Shown in pieces: positions 16,764 through 23,757 of a DNA stretch of 64,000 nucleotides. The stretch spans positions 75,546 to 139,545 of the forward strand of contig JAZKGQ010000018.1 in assembly GCA_040385825.1 (NCBI GenBank). The letters run 5' to 3'. A model generated the notes under the pieces. The model ran no database searches. It was given only the letters and a program-made list of their open reading frames with translations, and was not told the DNA's origin. Every line of letters begins with the position of its first letter. Position 1 is the first letter of the stretch. Origin of the DNA: JANNNF01 sp040385825. GTDB taxonomy: Bacteria; Pseudomonadota; Alphaproteobacteria; Rhodobacterales; Rhodobacteraceae. A program made the translations under genes and the position numbers.

Positions 16764-17065
16764 TCGCGCTGGCGCGCTCAGAAAACTAGATCGAGATGAG
16801 GCTTCATGGACGCAGCCTTGTTTTCCGGTCTGCCTTCTTGACATGCACGACGATAGGGCAATGCCCGACCGCCGGGTGGGCAGACAACGGCAGTTCTACG
16901 CGGTTTATGGGTCAACTTCTCCCACAGTAGTTCTGCTGGTGACGTTGCAGAATGCCCGCCCGAGGGGGCGGTCGGGCATTGCCCGGCGCGCTTCGCGCTT
17001 GATTCCGGGCAGAAGAAGGTGGTTCAGTGAAGGCCTGTCCCGCTGTAAGGTCGCGCTGGCGCGCT
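16764..17065. repeat. 15-bp direct repeats bracketing the gene-free stretch
   Basis: TCGCGCTGGCGCGCT occurs at 16764-16778 and again at 17051-17065. The two copies bracket the 129-nt hairpin described separately. The whole stretch 16603-17269 has no convincing reading frame. From 16603 to 16763 only a small hairpin next to the lysR start is visible. Confidence 0.6.
16856..16984. other. Long imperfect hairpin, candidate structured RNA or small inverted-repeat element
   Basis: Arms GGGCAATGCCCGACCGCC (16856-16873) and its exact reverse complement (16967-16984) pair over 18 bp. The stem continues inward: GGGTGGGCA (16874-16882) with TGCCCGCCC (16953-16961), CAACG/CGTTG, GCAG/CTGC, CTAC/GTAG and TGGG/CCCA, closing on a 9-nt loop. 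Short bulges separate the helices. The continuity of pairing argues for selected structure. It could be a non-coding RNA or a miniature inverted-repeat element; no RNA family is recognised with confidence. Confidence 0.5.
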
Positions 17066-17079
17066 ATAACCGCAGTCCC

Positions 17080-17108
17080 TTGACTTCCGGCCCCCGCCAG
17101 CCTATCAG
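17080..17108 (+). promoter_or_regulatory. Sigma-70 type promoter of the ffh operon
   Basis: TTGACT (17080-17085) and TATCAG (17103-17108) are spaced by 17 bp. Transcription from here would give a leader of about 155 nt before the ffh ATG at 17270. Confidence 0.6.
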
Positions 17109-17124
17109 CCCCTCTAATTCCCCG

Positions 17125-17198
17125 GAGGCACCTGCTTCCGGTCCCTTGGCTTGTGCCGGGATCGCCACCTGTCAGCGCGTTGCGCCCACAGGTGCCTC
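17125..17198 (+). promoter_or_regulatory. Structured ffh leader with two alternative helices
   Basis: GAGGCACCTG (17125-17134) is exactly complementary to CAGGTGCCTC (17189-17198). The second strand overlaps ACAGGTG (17188-17194), which can instead pair with CACCTGT (17166-17172); that hairpin is strengthened by an inner GCGC/GCGC stem. The two folds exclude each other. No T-run follows, so this is not a simple terminator. It may be a regulatory leader; the ligand or protein, if any, is unknown. Confidence 0.45.
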
Positions 17199-17269
17199 TC
17201 TGCATTGGGTCTTGGGGTTTCACCGTCGGACCCCATATCCGGCAGACGCGCAACCAAGGAGAGCGGTCC

Positions 17270-18763
17270 ATGTTCGAGAACCTGTCAGAACGCCTTGGTG
17301 GCGTGTTCGACCGCCTGACCAAGCAAGGCGCGCTGTCCGAGGCCGATGTCGTCACCGCCCTGCGCGAAGTGCGCACCGCGCTGCTGGAGGCGGACGTATC
17401 GCTGCCGGTTGCCCGCGATTTCATCAAGCGCGTGCAGGACAAGGCCACCGGGGCGGCGGTCACCAAATCGATCACGCCGGGGCAGATGGTCGTCAAGATC
17501 GTCCATGATGAACTGATCCGGGTGCTGGCGGGCGACGGCGCACCTGACGCGCTGAAGATCGACAACCCGCCTGCGGCGGTGCTGATGGTCGGTCTGCAAG
17601 GGTCGGGCAAGACCACGACCACCGCCAAGCTGGCCAAGCGGTTGAAGGAAAAGAACGGCAAGCGCGTGCTGCTGGCGTCGCTGGACACCAACCGCCCGGC
17701 CGCCATGGAACAGCTTGCCATCCTAGGGTTGCAGATCGGCGTCGACAGCTTGCCGATCGTCAAGGGCGAGACGGCGGTTCAGATCGCCCGCCGCGCCAAG
17801 ACGCAGGCCGCCATGGGCGGCTATGACGTGCTGTTCCTCGATACCGCCGGACGGTTGCACATCGACGAAGTGTTGATGGACGAAATTCAGGCGGTCCGCG
17901 ACATTGCCCAACCCCGCGAAACCCTGCTGGTCGTCGATGGCCTGACCGGGCAGGACGCGGTGAATGTGGCGACCGAGTTTGACGGCAAGGTCGGCATCAC
18001 CGGCGTCGTGCTGACCCGGATGGATGGCGACGGGCGCGGGGGCGCCGCCCTGTCGATGCGCGCCGTGACGGGCAAGCCCATCCGCTTTGTCGGCATGGGC
18101 GAAAAGATGGACGCCATCGAGACGTTCGAGGCCGACCGGGTGGCAGGCCGCATCCTTGGCATGGGCGATATCGTCGCCCTGGTCGAACGCGCGCAGGAAA
18201 CCTTCGAGGCCGAACAGGCCGAACGCATGATGCGGCGGTTCCAGAAGGGGTTGTTCAACATGAACGACTTCCGGTCGCAACTGGAACAGATGCAGAAGAT
18301 GGGCGGGATGCAGGGCGTCATGGGCATGCTGCCGGGCATGGGCAAGATGGCCAGGCAGGCCGAGGAGGCCGGGTTTGACGACCGGATGCTGCGCCGCCAG
18401 ATTGCGCTGATCCAGTCGATGACCAAACGCGAGCGCGCCAACCCCGACATTCTGGCCGCCAGCCGCAAGAAACGCATCGCGGCCGGTGCGGGGCTGGATG
18501 TGGCCGATCTGAACCGTCTGCTGAAACAGCACAAGCAGATGGCCGAGATGATGAAGAAGATGGGCAAGGGCGGCATGATGAAGGCCGCGATGAAACAGAT
18601 GCTGGGCAAGGGCGGGATGCCCGATCCGTCCAAGATGTCGCCCGAGCAGCTGGAAGAAGCGGCCCGCGGGCTGAAGCAGGGCATGGGCGCAGGCTTTCCG
18701 GGGGCTGGTCCGCGCGGGCTGTCGCTGCCGTCGGGCCTCAGCGGCCTGATGAAAAAGAAGTAG
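17270..18763 (+). CDS. ffh: Signal recognition particle protein Ffh (SRP54)
   Basis: A 497-residue SRP GTPase that binds 4.5S RNA and signal sequences and delivers ribosome-nascent chains to FtsY. The N domain is residues 1-90. The G domain has GLQGSGKTTTTAKLAK (about 107-122), DTAGRLHID and TRMDGDGRGG. The C-terminal M domain is methionine-rich (MQKMGGMQGVMGMLPGMGKM, then further Met-rich stretches), as required for signal-peptide binding. The start MFENLSERLGG is supported by AAGGAGAG just upstream. It is the first gene of the ribosome-biogenesis operon; the chorismate mutase gene follows after 3 bp. Confidence 0.97.
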   Translation: MFENLSERLGGVFDRLTKQGALSEADVVTALREVRTALLEADVSLPVARDFIKRVQDKATGAAVTKSITPGQMVVKIVHDELIRVLAGDGAPDALKIDNPPAAVLMVGLQGSGKTTTTAKLAKRLKEKNGKRVLLASLDTNRPAAMEQLAILGLQIGVDSLPIVKGETAVQIARRAKTQAAMGGYDVLFLDTAGRLHIDEVLMDEIQAVRDIAQPRETLLVVDGLTGQDAVNVATEFDGKVGITGVVLTRMDGDGRGGAALSMRAVTGKPIRFVGMGEKMDAIETFEADRVAGRILGMGDIVALVERAQETFEAEQAERMMRRFQKGLFNMNDFRSQLEQMQKMGGMQGVMGMLPGMGKMARQAEEAGFDDRMLRRQIALIQSMTKRERANPDILAASRKKRIAAGAGLDVADLNRLLKQHKQMAEMMKKMGKGGMMKAAMKQMLGKGGMPDPSKMSPEQLEEAARGLKQGMGAGFPGAGPRGLSLPSGLSGLMKKK

Positions 18764-18766
18764 GGC

Positions 18767-19063
18767 ATGATGGACGCAGCAACCCAAGCCGCCACCGTGT
18801 TGGCCGAACACCGCGACAGCATCGACCGGCTGGATGCGATCCTGGTGTTCACGCTGGCCGAACGCTTCAAGCACACGCAATCCGTGGGGCGGCTGAAGGC
18901 CGAACATGGCCTGCCGCCATCGGACCCCACGCGGGAGGCCCGCCAGATCGAACGGCTGGAGGCGCTGTCGCGCGAGGCGAACCTTGACCCCGAATTTGCC
19001 AAGAAATTCCTGACCTTCATCATTTCCGAAGTCATCAGGCATCACGAGAAACTGCAAAAGTAA
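18767..19063 (+). CDS. Chorismate mutase, AroQ type
   Basis: A 98-residue all-helical AroQ-class chorismate mutase, which converts chorismate to prephenate for Phe and Tyr synthesis. The active-site helices are visible: RDSIDRLDAILVFTLAERF (Arg, Asp and Glu contacts), VGRLKAEH (Lys) and the C-terminal IISEVIRHHEKLQ. It sits 3 bp after ffh and before rpsP, so it is co-transcribed with translation genes rather than with aromatic amino-acid genes. The start at 18767 has a second ATG in the next codon; either could be used. AroQ and PheA domains share this fold; no prephenate dehydratase domain is attached. Confidence 0.85.
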   Translation: MMDAATQAATVLAEHRDSIDRLDAILVFTLAERFKHTQSVGRLKAEHGLPPSDPTREARQIERLEALSREANLDPEFAKKFLTFIISEVIRHHEKLQK

Positions 19064-19072
19064 TCACCCGAA

Positions 19073-19094
19073 GATGGGCAGATTGCCCATCCTA
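19073..19094. repeat. GGATGGGC palindromic repeat, copy 3
   Basis: GATGGGCA (19073-19080) and TGCCCATC, then CTACG, with a 3-nt loop. It is nearly identical to copy 1 near 1502. It lies between the chorismate mutase gene and rpsP inside the operon, so it would be transcribed as a hairpin. Confidence 0.8.
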
Positions 19095-19119
19095 CGCCAA
19101 TCCTCAAGGAGACTACCCC

Positions 19120-19473
19120 ATGTCCATGAAAATCCGTCTTGCCCGTGGCGGCAGCAAAAAGCGCCCGTTCTATTCGATCGTCGCCACCGACAGCCGCAAT
19201 CCGCGCGATGGCCGCTTTCTGGAAAAGCTGGGCGTGTACAACCCGCTGCTGGCCAAGGACAACGAACAGCGCGTCGTGATGAACATGGAGCGCGTGCAGC
19301 ACTGGCTGAGCCAGGGCGCCCAGCCCACCGACCGTATCGCGCGCTTCCTCGAAGCGGCCGGCGTGCGCCCGAAGGCCACCCGCAACAACCCCAAGTCGGC
19401 TGTCCCCGGCAAGCGCATGGCCGAACTGGCCAAGAAGAAAGCCGCTCGTGCCGCCGCGCCGGCCGAAGAATAA
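19120..19473 (+). CDS. rpsP: 30S ribosomal protein S16
   Basis: A 117-residue S16 protein of the small ribosomal subunit. It begins with the invariant MSMKIRLARGGSKKRPFYSI and continues with DSRNPRDGRFLEKLGVYNPL. The C-terminus is extended by an Ala/Lys-rich tail (PGKRMAELAKKKAARAAAPAEE), common in alphaproteobacteria. The ribosome-binding site CAAGGAGA precedes the ATG. It follows the usual rpsP-rimM-trmD-rplS order, but bluB and a small membrane ORF are inserted after it. Confidence 0.97.
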   Translation: MSMKIRLARGGSKKRPFYSIVATDSRNPRDGRFLEKLGVYNPLLAKDNEQRVVMNMERVQHWLSQGAQPTDRIARFLEAAGVRPKATRNNPKSAVPGKRMAELAKKKAARAAAPAEE

Positions 19474-19481
19474 ATCCGGTC

Positions 19482-20126
19482 ATGTCCGGGTGCGGTCAGG
19501 GCAGCTTTTCCGAAGGCTTCCGTGCCGATCTGGCCGATCTGATGCGCTGGCGGCGCGATGTGCGCCGCTTTCGCACCGATCCTGTGGAGGCAGCGGTTCT
19601 GGACCGCTGCCTTTGCGCATTCGGGCTGGCGCCCTCGGTGGGCCTGTCCGAGCCCTGGCGGCTGATCCGGGTCGAAAGCCCGCAGCTGCGCGAGAAGATG
19701 GCCGCCAACTATGCGGCGGCAAACGCGGCGGCACTGGCGGGTTATGTCGATGAAAAGGCGCGGCTTTATGCCGGGTTGAAACTGTCGGGCATGCGCGAGG
19801 CCCCGGTGCATCTGGCGGTGTTCTGCGATGACGCCACGCCCAAGGGCGCGCAGCTTGGCGCGACCACCATGCCGCAGACCCGCGCCTATTCGGTGGTGGG
19901 CGCGATCACGCTGTTCTGGCTTGCCGCCCGTGCCGAGGGGTTGGGCGTGGGCTGGGTGTCGATCCTTGACCCGGTCGCGTTGCAGGCCGATCTGGCGGTG
20001 CCGCAGGGTTGGTCTTTCATCGGCTATCTGTGCGTCGGCTGGCCCGAGGCCAACCATGAGACGCCCGAACTTGAACGCGCAGGCTGGGAAACCCGCAGCC
20101 CGGCCCTGTGGATGGAAAGCCGTTGA
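19482..20126 (+). CDS. bluB: 5,6-dimethylbenzimidazole synthase (nitroreductase fold)
   Basis: A 214-residue flavin-dependent enzyme that cleaves FMNH2 with oxygen to 5,6-dimethylbenzimidazole, the lower ligand of cobalamin. It has the nitroreductase-type FMN site RWRRDVRRFRTDPV (about 22-35) and the BluB-specific segment LAPSVGLSEPWRLIRV. The lid region near AVFCDDATPKGAQLGA is also present, and GLGVGWVSILDP is the C-terminal FMN motif. No cobalamin riboswitch is seen. It starts 8 bp after rpsP, so it is embedded in the ribosomal operon. Longer in-frame extensions upstream overlap rpsP and are rejected. Confidence 0.9.
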   Translation: MSGCGQGSFSEGFRADLADLMRWRRDVRRFRTDPVEAAVLDRCLCAFGLAPSVGLSEPWRLIRVESPQLREKMAANYAAANAAALAGYVDEKARLYAGLKLSGMREAPVHLAVFCDDATPKGAQLGATTMPQTRAYSVVGAITLFWLAARAEGLGVGWVSILDPVALQADLAVPQGWSFIGYLCVGWPEANHETPELERAGWETRSPALWMESR

Positions 20127-20127
20127 T

Positions 20128-20310
20128 ATGTTAGGGCTTCTTGGCCTGATCCCCGGCTTTCGGCTGCTGCGGCACACGCTGACGCTGACCTTTGTTGCGG
20201 GTTCCTTCTGGGCCGGGATGCAGTATGGTCAGGCACAGCAGGCCGTGGCCTGCAAGGACGCGGGCGGGGTGGTCACGCCTGCCGGATACTGCAAGGGAAG
20301 CGCACCATGA
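20128..20310 (+). CDS. Small single-span membrane protein, unknown
   Basis: A 60-residue ORF with one hydrophobic segment (about residues 15-34, LRHTLTLTFVAGSFWAGMQY) followed by a short tail with two Cys residues (ACKDAGG, GYCKGSAP). The start codon lies one base after the bluB stop and the stop overlaps the rimM start (ATGA at 20307-20310), so it is translationally coupled on both sides. That tight packing is the main evidence that it is real. No family is recognised. Confidence 0.65.
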   Translation: MLGLLGLIPGFRLLRHTLTLTFVAGSFWAGMQYGQAQQAVACKDAGGVVTPAGYCKGSAP

Positions 20311-20816
20311 CGACCGACAAGACCTGTGTGGGCGTGATCGCCGGGGCCTTTGGGGTGGCGGGCGAGGTGCGGCTGAAATCCTTCTGCACGCAACCCGAGG
20401 ATATTGCATCCTACGGCCCGCTGACCACCGAGGATGGCAAGACCACTTATGCGGTCAAGCTGACCCGCGCGTCAGTGGCGGGCGGGGTCGGGGTGCGGAT
20501 GTCGGGCATCAGCACCAAGGAACAGGCCGATGCGCTGCGCGGGGTCAGCCTGTATGTGGGGCGCGACAAGCTGCCCTCCCTGGGCGATGACGAGTTCTAT
20601 CATGCCGACCTGATCGGACTGGAGGCCCGCGATACCGGCGGCGCCGTGCTTGGCCCGGTGCAGGCGGTGCACAATCACGGGGCGGGCGATCTGCTGGAGA
20701 TTGTGGTGGCGGGGCGCAAATCCGCCCTACTTGTGCCATTTACCCGTGTGAACGTTCCCACAGTGGATATTGCGGCGGGTTGCGTGATCGTGGATGTGCC
20801 AGAGGGTCTGGAGTAG
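20307..20816 (+). CDS. rimM: Ribosome maturation factor RimM
   Basis: A 169-residue factor that binds S19 and helps 16S rRNA processing and 30S maturation. The N-terminal beta-barrel starts VGVIAGAFGVAGEVRLKSF (GxxG(A)xGxxGEV signature). The PRC-barrel follows with DEFYHADLIGLEA and HNHGAGDLLEI, and the end VDVPEGLE is typical. It overlaps the preceding small ORF by 4 bp and precedes a membrane protein gene and trmD, matching the conserved rimM-trmD order. Confidence 0.95.
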   Translation: MTTDKTCVGVIAGAFGVAGEVRLKSFCTQPEDIASYGPLTTEDGKTTYAVKLTRASVAGGVGVRMSGISTKEQADALRGVSLYVGRDKLPSLGDDEFYHADLIGLEARDTGGAVLGPVQAVHNHGAGDLLEIVVAGRKSALLVPFTRVNVPTVDIAAGCVIVDVPEGLE

Positions 20817-20855
20817 TCCCGCCGTCCCGCCAAAGCTTTGGGATGAGAGACTGTC

Positions 20856-21806
20856 ATGGCGATACACAACAGGATGCGTTTTTTGCAGGGGGCTGCGGCG
20901 CTGCTGTATCTGGGGCCGCTGCTGGCGGGCTTGGGTGGCTATGGCTGGCGTGTGGTGCCGGTGTTTGCCGCGATCTTCGTGCTTTGGCTGATCATCCTGC
21001 GCCCGCAGCACTGGCCGCGCGATCTGGGCGCTTGGCGCGCGGCATCGGTCTGGGCTGCGGCCTTGGGCGCCGCGCTGATGCAGGTGCTGCTGGTGGCGGT
21101 GTGTTTCGGCATCGGCCGCGGGCTTGGCGGCATCATGGGGTTCCTGCCGCTGTTGCACCCGATGCTGCCGATCGGGCTGTCTTTCCTTGCCATTCCGCTG
21201 TGCCGCCTGATCTGGGATCCGTGGAAGGCCGAGGAGATGGACCGTTTTCTGGATCAGGCGATCCAGCAGATTTCCAGACCCACCCCGTCTGATTTCAGCG
21301 CCGCCGATGCGGCGGTGTCGTCCTTGCTGGCCCTGCCCGGAACCGCCCCGGCGGATGAGGTGGCGGCGCAATTGGCGCAGGTGCTGGATCATCCGCAATC
21401 CTGGGCGCGGCTGGACATGCTGGTGGTGGCGCTGGACCGCCTGAACCCCAACCGCGATGCGCTGCGGCGGGCGGTGATCCTGTGGGGCACCGGGGCCGGA
21501 GTCGTGACCTCTGGTCGCCCGCCCGGCACGGTGGACAGCGCGTTTCAGGTGGCCGGGCACGACCCGGCCATGCTGCGGCTGTTCTTGCCCCGCGCCCTTG
21601 CGCTGATTGCCGACCACCCCACCCGGCACGACAGTTTCCCCAGCCCGCGCGATCTGGCCGAGGTGATGGACGACAGGCTGCCGGGCGACATCAACGACAG
21701 CCTTGCCCGCCTGTCGCAGGCGGTGCATCGCGCCACCCCGCCGGAATTGCGCGACCTGTCGAATGACGAGGCGGCAGAGCTGGTGCCTGCCAACCTGTCA
21801 AACTGA
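20856..21806 (+). CDS. Conserved membrane protein between rimM and trmD, unknown
   Basis: A 316-residue protein. The N-terminal third has about four transmembrane segments (around residues 10-28, 32-48, 62-84 and 88-118). The rest (from about 125) is soluble and helical, beginning WKAEEMDRFLDQAIQQI. No catalytic motif or named family is recognised. Its location within the rimM-trmD block, 39 bp after rimM, suggests co-transcription, but a role in translation is not implied by sequence. Confidence 0.8.
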   Translation: MAIHNRMRFLQGAAALLYLGPLLAGLGGYGWRVVPVFAAIFVLWLIILRPQHWPRDLGAWRAASVWAAALGAALMQVLLVAVCFGIGRGLGGIMGFLPLLHPMLPIGLSFLAIPLCRLIWDPWKAEEMDRFLDQAIQQISRPTPSDFSAADAAVSSLLALPGTAPADEVAAQLAQVLDHPQSWARLDMLVVALDRLNPNRDALRRAVILWGTGAGVVTSGRPPGTVDSAFQVAGHDPAMLRLFLPRALALIADHPTRHDSFPSPRDLAEVMDDRLPGDINDSLARLSQAVHRATPPELRDLSNDEAAELVPANLSN

Positions 21807-21862
21807 TCGGGTCCGCCTTTGACACTCTGTCGCTTTGGCGCGAACCGGGCTAAAACCGCCGC

Positions 21863-22690
21863 ATGACCGATGCACCCGACACCCCGAAAAGCCATGGCCG
21901 CCTGTCCATCCGCGCCAGTCTGACCCCGCGTGACCTGATGGCCGAACCATTGCAGGTGCGCGGGGCCTGGGTGGCAAAGGTGATCACCCTGTTCCCCGAC
22001 GCCTTCCCCGGCGTGCTGGGCCTGTCGCTGACCGGCAAGGCGCTGGATTTCGGGCTGTGGCGGCTGGATACAGTCGATCTGCGCAGCTTTGGCATTGGCA
22101 AGCATCGCACGGTGGATGACACGCCCGCCGGGGGTGGCGCGGGCATGGTGCTGCGGGCCGATGTGGTGGATGCGGCGCTGACGGCGGCGCAGGGTGGCGC
22201 AGACCGCGCCCGCTGGCCGGTAATTTACCTATCGCCGCGCGGCAAGCCCTTTGATCAGGCGATGGCGCGGCGCTTTGCGGCCTGTGACGGGCTGACCCTG
22301 CTGTGCGGGCGGTTTGAAGGCGTGGATCAGCGGGTGCTGGATCATCACGCGGTTGAGGAGGTGTCGCTGGGCGACTTCGTGCTGACCGGGGGCGAGATTG
22401 CGGCGCAGGCCCTGCTGGATGCCACGGTGCGGCTGCTGCCGGGGGTGCTGGGTAATGCGGAGTCTGCGGTCGAGGAAAGCTTTTCCGACGGGCTGCTGGA
22501 GCATCCGCAATACACCCGACCGACCGTCTGGAACGACCGGGAAATCCCGCAGGTGCTGCAATCGGGGCACCACGGCGACATCGCGAAATGGCGGCGGGCG
22601 CAGTCCGAAGGCCTGACCGCCGAACGCCGCCCCGACCTGTGGGCGGCAAATGCGCAAAAGCCTGTAAAACCGGGCAAACGCAAGGCTTGA
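21863..22690 (+). CDS. trmD: tRNA (guanine-37-N1)-methyltransferase
   Basis: A 275-residue SPOUT-class enzyme that methylates G37 next to the anticodon, preventing frameshifts. The knotted SAM site is visible: YLSPRGKPFDQ, LLCGRFEGVDQRVL and the LGDFVLTGGE loop. The trmD hallmark GAGMVLRADV is at about 93-102. The protein has an N-terminal extension of about 34 residues before the usual AKVITLFPDAFPG start, so translation could begin later, for example at the Met in DLMAEP; the given ATG has no better competitor. Ends 243 bp before rplS. Confidence 0.95.
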   Translation: MTDAPDTPKSHGRLSIRASLTPRDLMAEPLQVRGAWVAKVITLFPDAFPGVLGLSLTGKALDFGLWRLDTVDLRSFGIGKHRTVDDTPAGGGAGMVLRADVVDAALTAAQGGADRARWPVIYLSPRGKPFDQAMARRFAACDGLTLLCGRFEGVDQRVLDHHAVEEVSLGDFVLTGGEIAAQALLDATVRLLPGVLGNAESAVEESFSDGLLEHPQYTRPTVWNDREIPQVLQSGHHGDIAKWRRAQSEGLTAERRPDLWAANAQKPVKPGKRKA

Positions 22691-22933
22691 CCCCCCGCTT
22701 TGCGCGGCCTATACGCCCCTGTCCGGGGCTGTCACAGGTCCATCGGTCCCGATTCTTTTTGCCTATGCGCCTGTCTTCTTTTGCAGGTGGCGGGTGGACA
22801 GCGCGGTAAAAACCAAAGCACGACCCATCTTTGGCGGACTTGCCCCCTGCGGGCGGGGATCCGGTTGAAGACCAGAAGCTCTGGGGCGGCATCACATGTG
22901 CGGGGCAAACCGTACGCATCGAAAGGACCAGGC

Positions 22934-23308
22934 ATGAACCTGATCGCAATTATCGAGGCCGAACAAATCGCGGCACTCGGCAAGAAAATCCCGGACTTCA
23001 AGGCCGGCGATACCGTCAAAGTCGGCTACAAGGTCACCGAAGGCACGCGGTCGCGCGTGCAGGCCTATGAAGGCGTCGTGATCGGCCGCAAGGGCGGGGC
23101 CACCATCTCGGCCAGCTTCACGGTGCGCAAGATCTCGTTCGGTGAAGGTGTGGAACGTGTGTTCCCGCTGTATTCCACCAACATCGACAGCATCGAGGTC
23201 GTCCGTCGCGGCAAGGTGCGTCGTGCCAAGCTGTACTACCTGCGCGACCGTCGCGGTAAATCGGCCCGTATCGCCGAGAACACCACCTACAAAGCCAAAT
23301 CGGAATAA
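22934..23308 (+). CDS. rplS: 50S ribosomal protein L19
   Basis: A 124-residue L19 protein at the 30S-50S interface. The sequence has the conserved FKAGDTVKVGYKV, RVQAYEGVVIGRKG and FPLYSTNIDSIEVVRRGKVRRAKLYYLR. The ATG at 22934 follows GAAAGGACCAGGC. The 243-bp leader upstream (22691-22933) is unusually long for an operon gap and GC-rich with several small stems, but no defined leader family is recognised in it. rpmE follows after 11 bp. Confidence 0.97.
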   Translation: MNLIAIIEAEQIAALGKKIPDFKAGDTVKVGYKVTEGTRSRVQAYEGVVIGRKGGATISASFTVRKISFGEGVERVFPLYSTNIDSIEVVRRGKVRRAKLYYLRDRRGKSARIAENTTYKAKSE

Positions 23309-23319
23309 GGACCGCGACG

Positions 23320-23541
23320 ATGAAACAGGGCATTCACCCCGATTATCACACCATCAACGTCAAGATGACCGATGGCACCATTTTCCAGACCAAGACCACC
23401 TGGGGCAAGGAAGGCGACCAGATGGCGCTGGACATCGACCCGCTGGCCCACCCGGCCTGGACCGGCGGCAACGCCAAGCTGATGGACACCGGCGGCCGCG
23501 TGTCGAAATTCAAGAACAAATACGCCGGTCTGGGTTTCTGA
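23320..23541 (+). CDS. rpmE: 50S ribosomal protein L31, zinc-free type
   Basis: A 73-residue L31. It has the family pattern KQGIHPDYH at the start and the end motif GGRVSKFKNKYAGL. The CxxC zinc pair of the C+ form is missing, so this is the zinc-independent C- form. It is the last gene of the operon and is followed 25 bp later by a strong terminator. Confidence 0.95.
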   Translation: MKQGIHPDYHTINVKMTDGTIFQTKTTWGKEGDQMALDIDPLAHPAWTGGNAKLMDTGGRVSKFKNKYAGLGF

Positions 23542-23565
23542 TCCATTCCGACTGTTTGCTGCATA

Positions 23566-23590
23566 CGCCGCCCCATCGGGGCGGCGTTTT
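23566..23590 (+). terminator. Rho-independent terminator after rpmE
   Basis: CGCCGCCCC (23566-23574) pairs with GGGGCGGCG (23578-23586) around a 3-nt loop and is followed by TTTT. Confidence 0.85.
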
Positions 23591-23617
23591 GCTGTGCTCT
23601 GCACTGTCGGCCGGCAT

Positions 23618-23661
23618 CCAATTTCTTCGAAGAAATTGGCAAAATCCTTCGAAGGATTTTG
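23618..23661. repeat. Two abutting 22-bp palindromes, copy 1
   Basis: The first palindrome has half-site CCAATTTCTTC (23618-23628) and its exact reverse complement up to 23639. The second has half-site CAAAATCCTTC (23640-23650) and its exact reverse complement up to 23661. No base separates them. The same design, with different sequence, occurs at 63635-63678. Confidence 0.85.
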
Positions 23662-23757
23662 ACGCAGCGCCGGTGACAGCCGGGGGCTGCTGCCTTGCGC
23701 ATGACCCTGTTGGCACGCTATGGGCAGTGCAGGAAAGCCTATCGCAGAGGATTGGTC

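Noticed and set aside
17115..17269. Possible 4.5S SRP RNA upstream of ffh
   Set aside because: The stem-rich sequence next to ffh was tempting, but neither strand has the conserved asymmetric loop with GGAA and AGCAGCC, so it does not fit SRP RNA.
16603..17269. Insertion-sequence remnant in the gene-free stretch
   Set aside because: Inverted arms and direct repeats are present, but no transposase fragment is readable in any frame.
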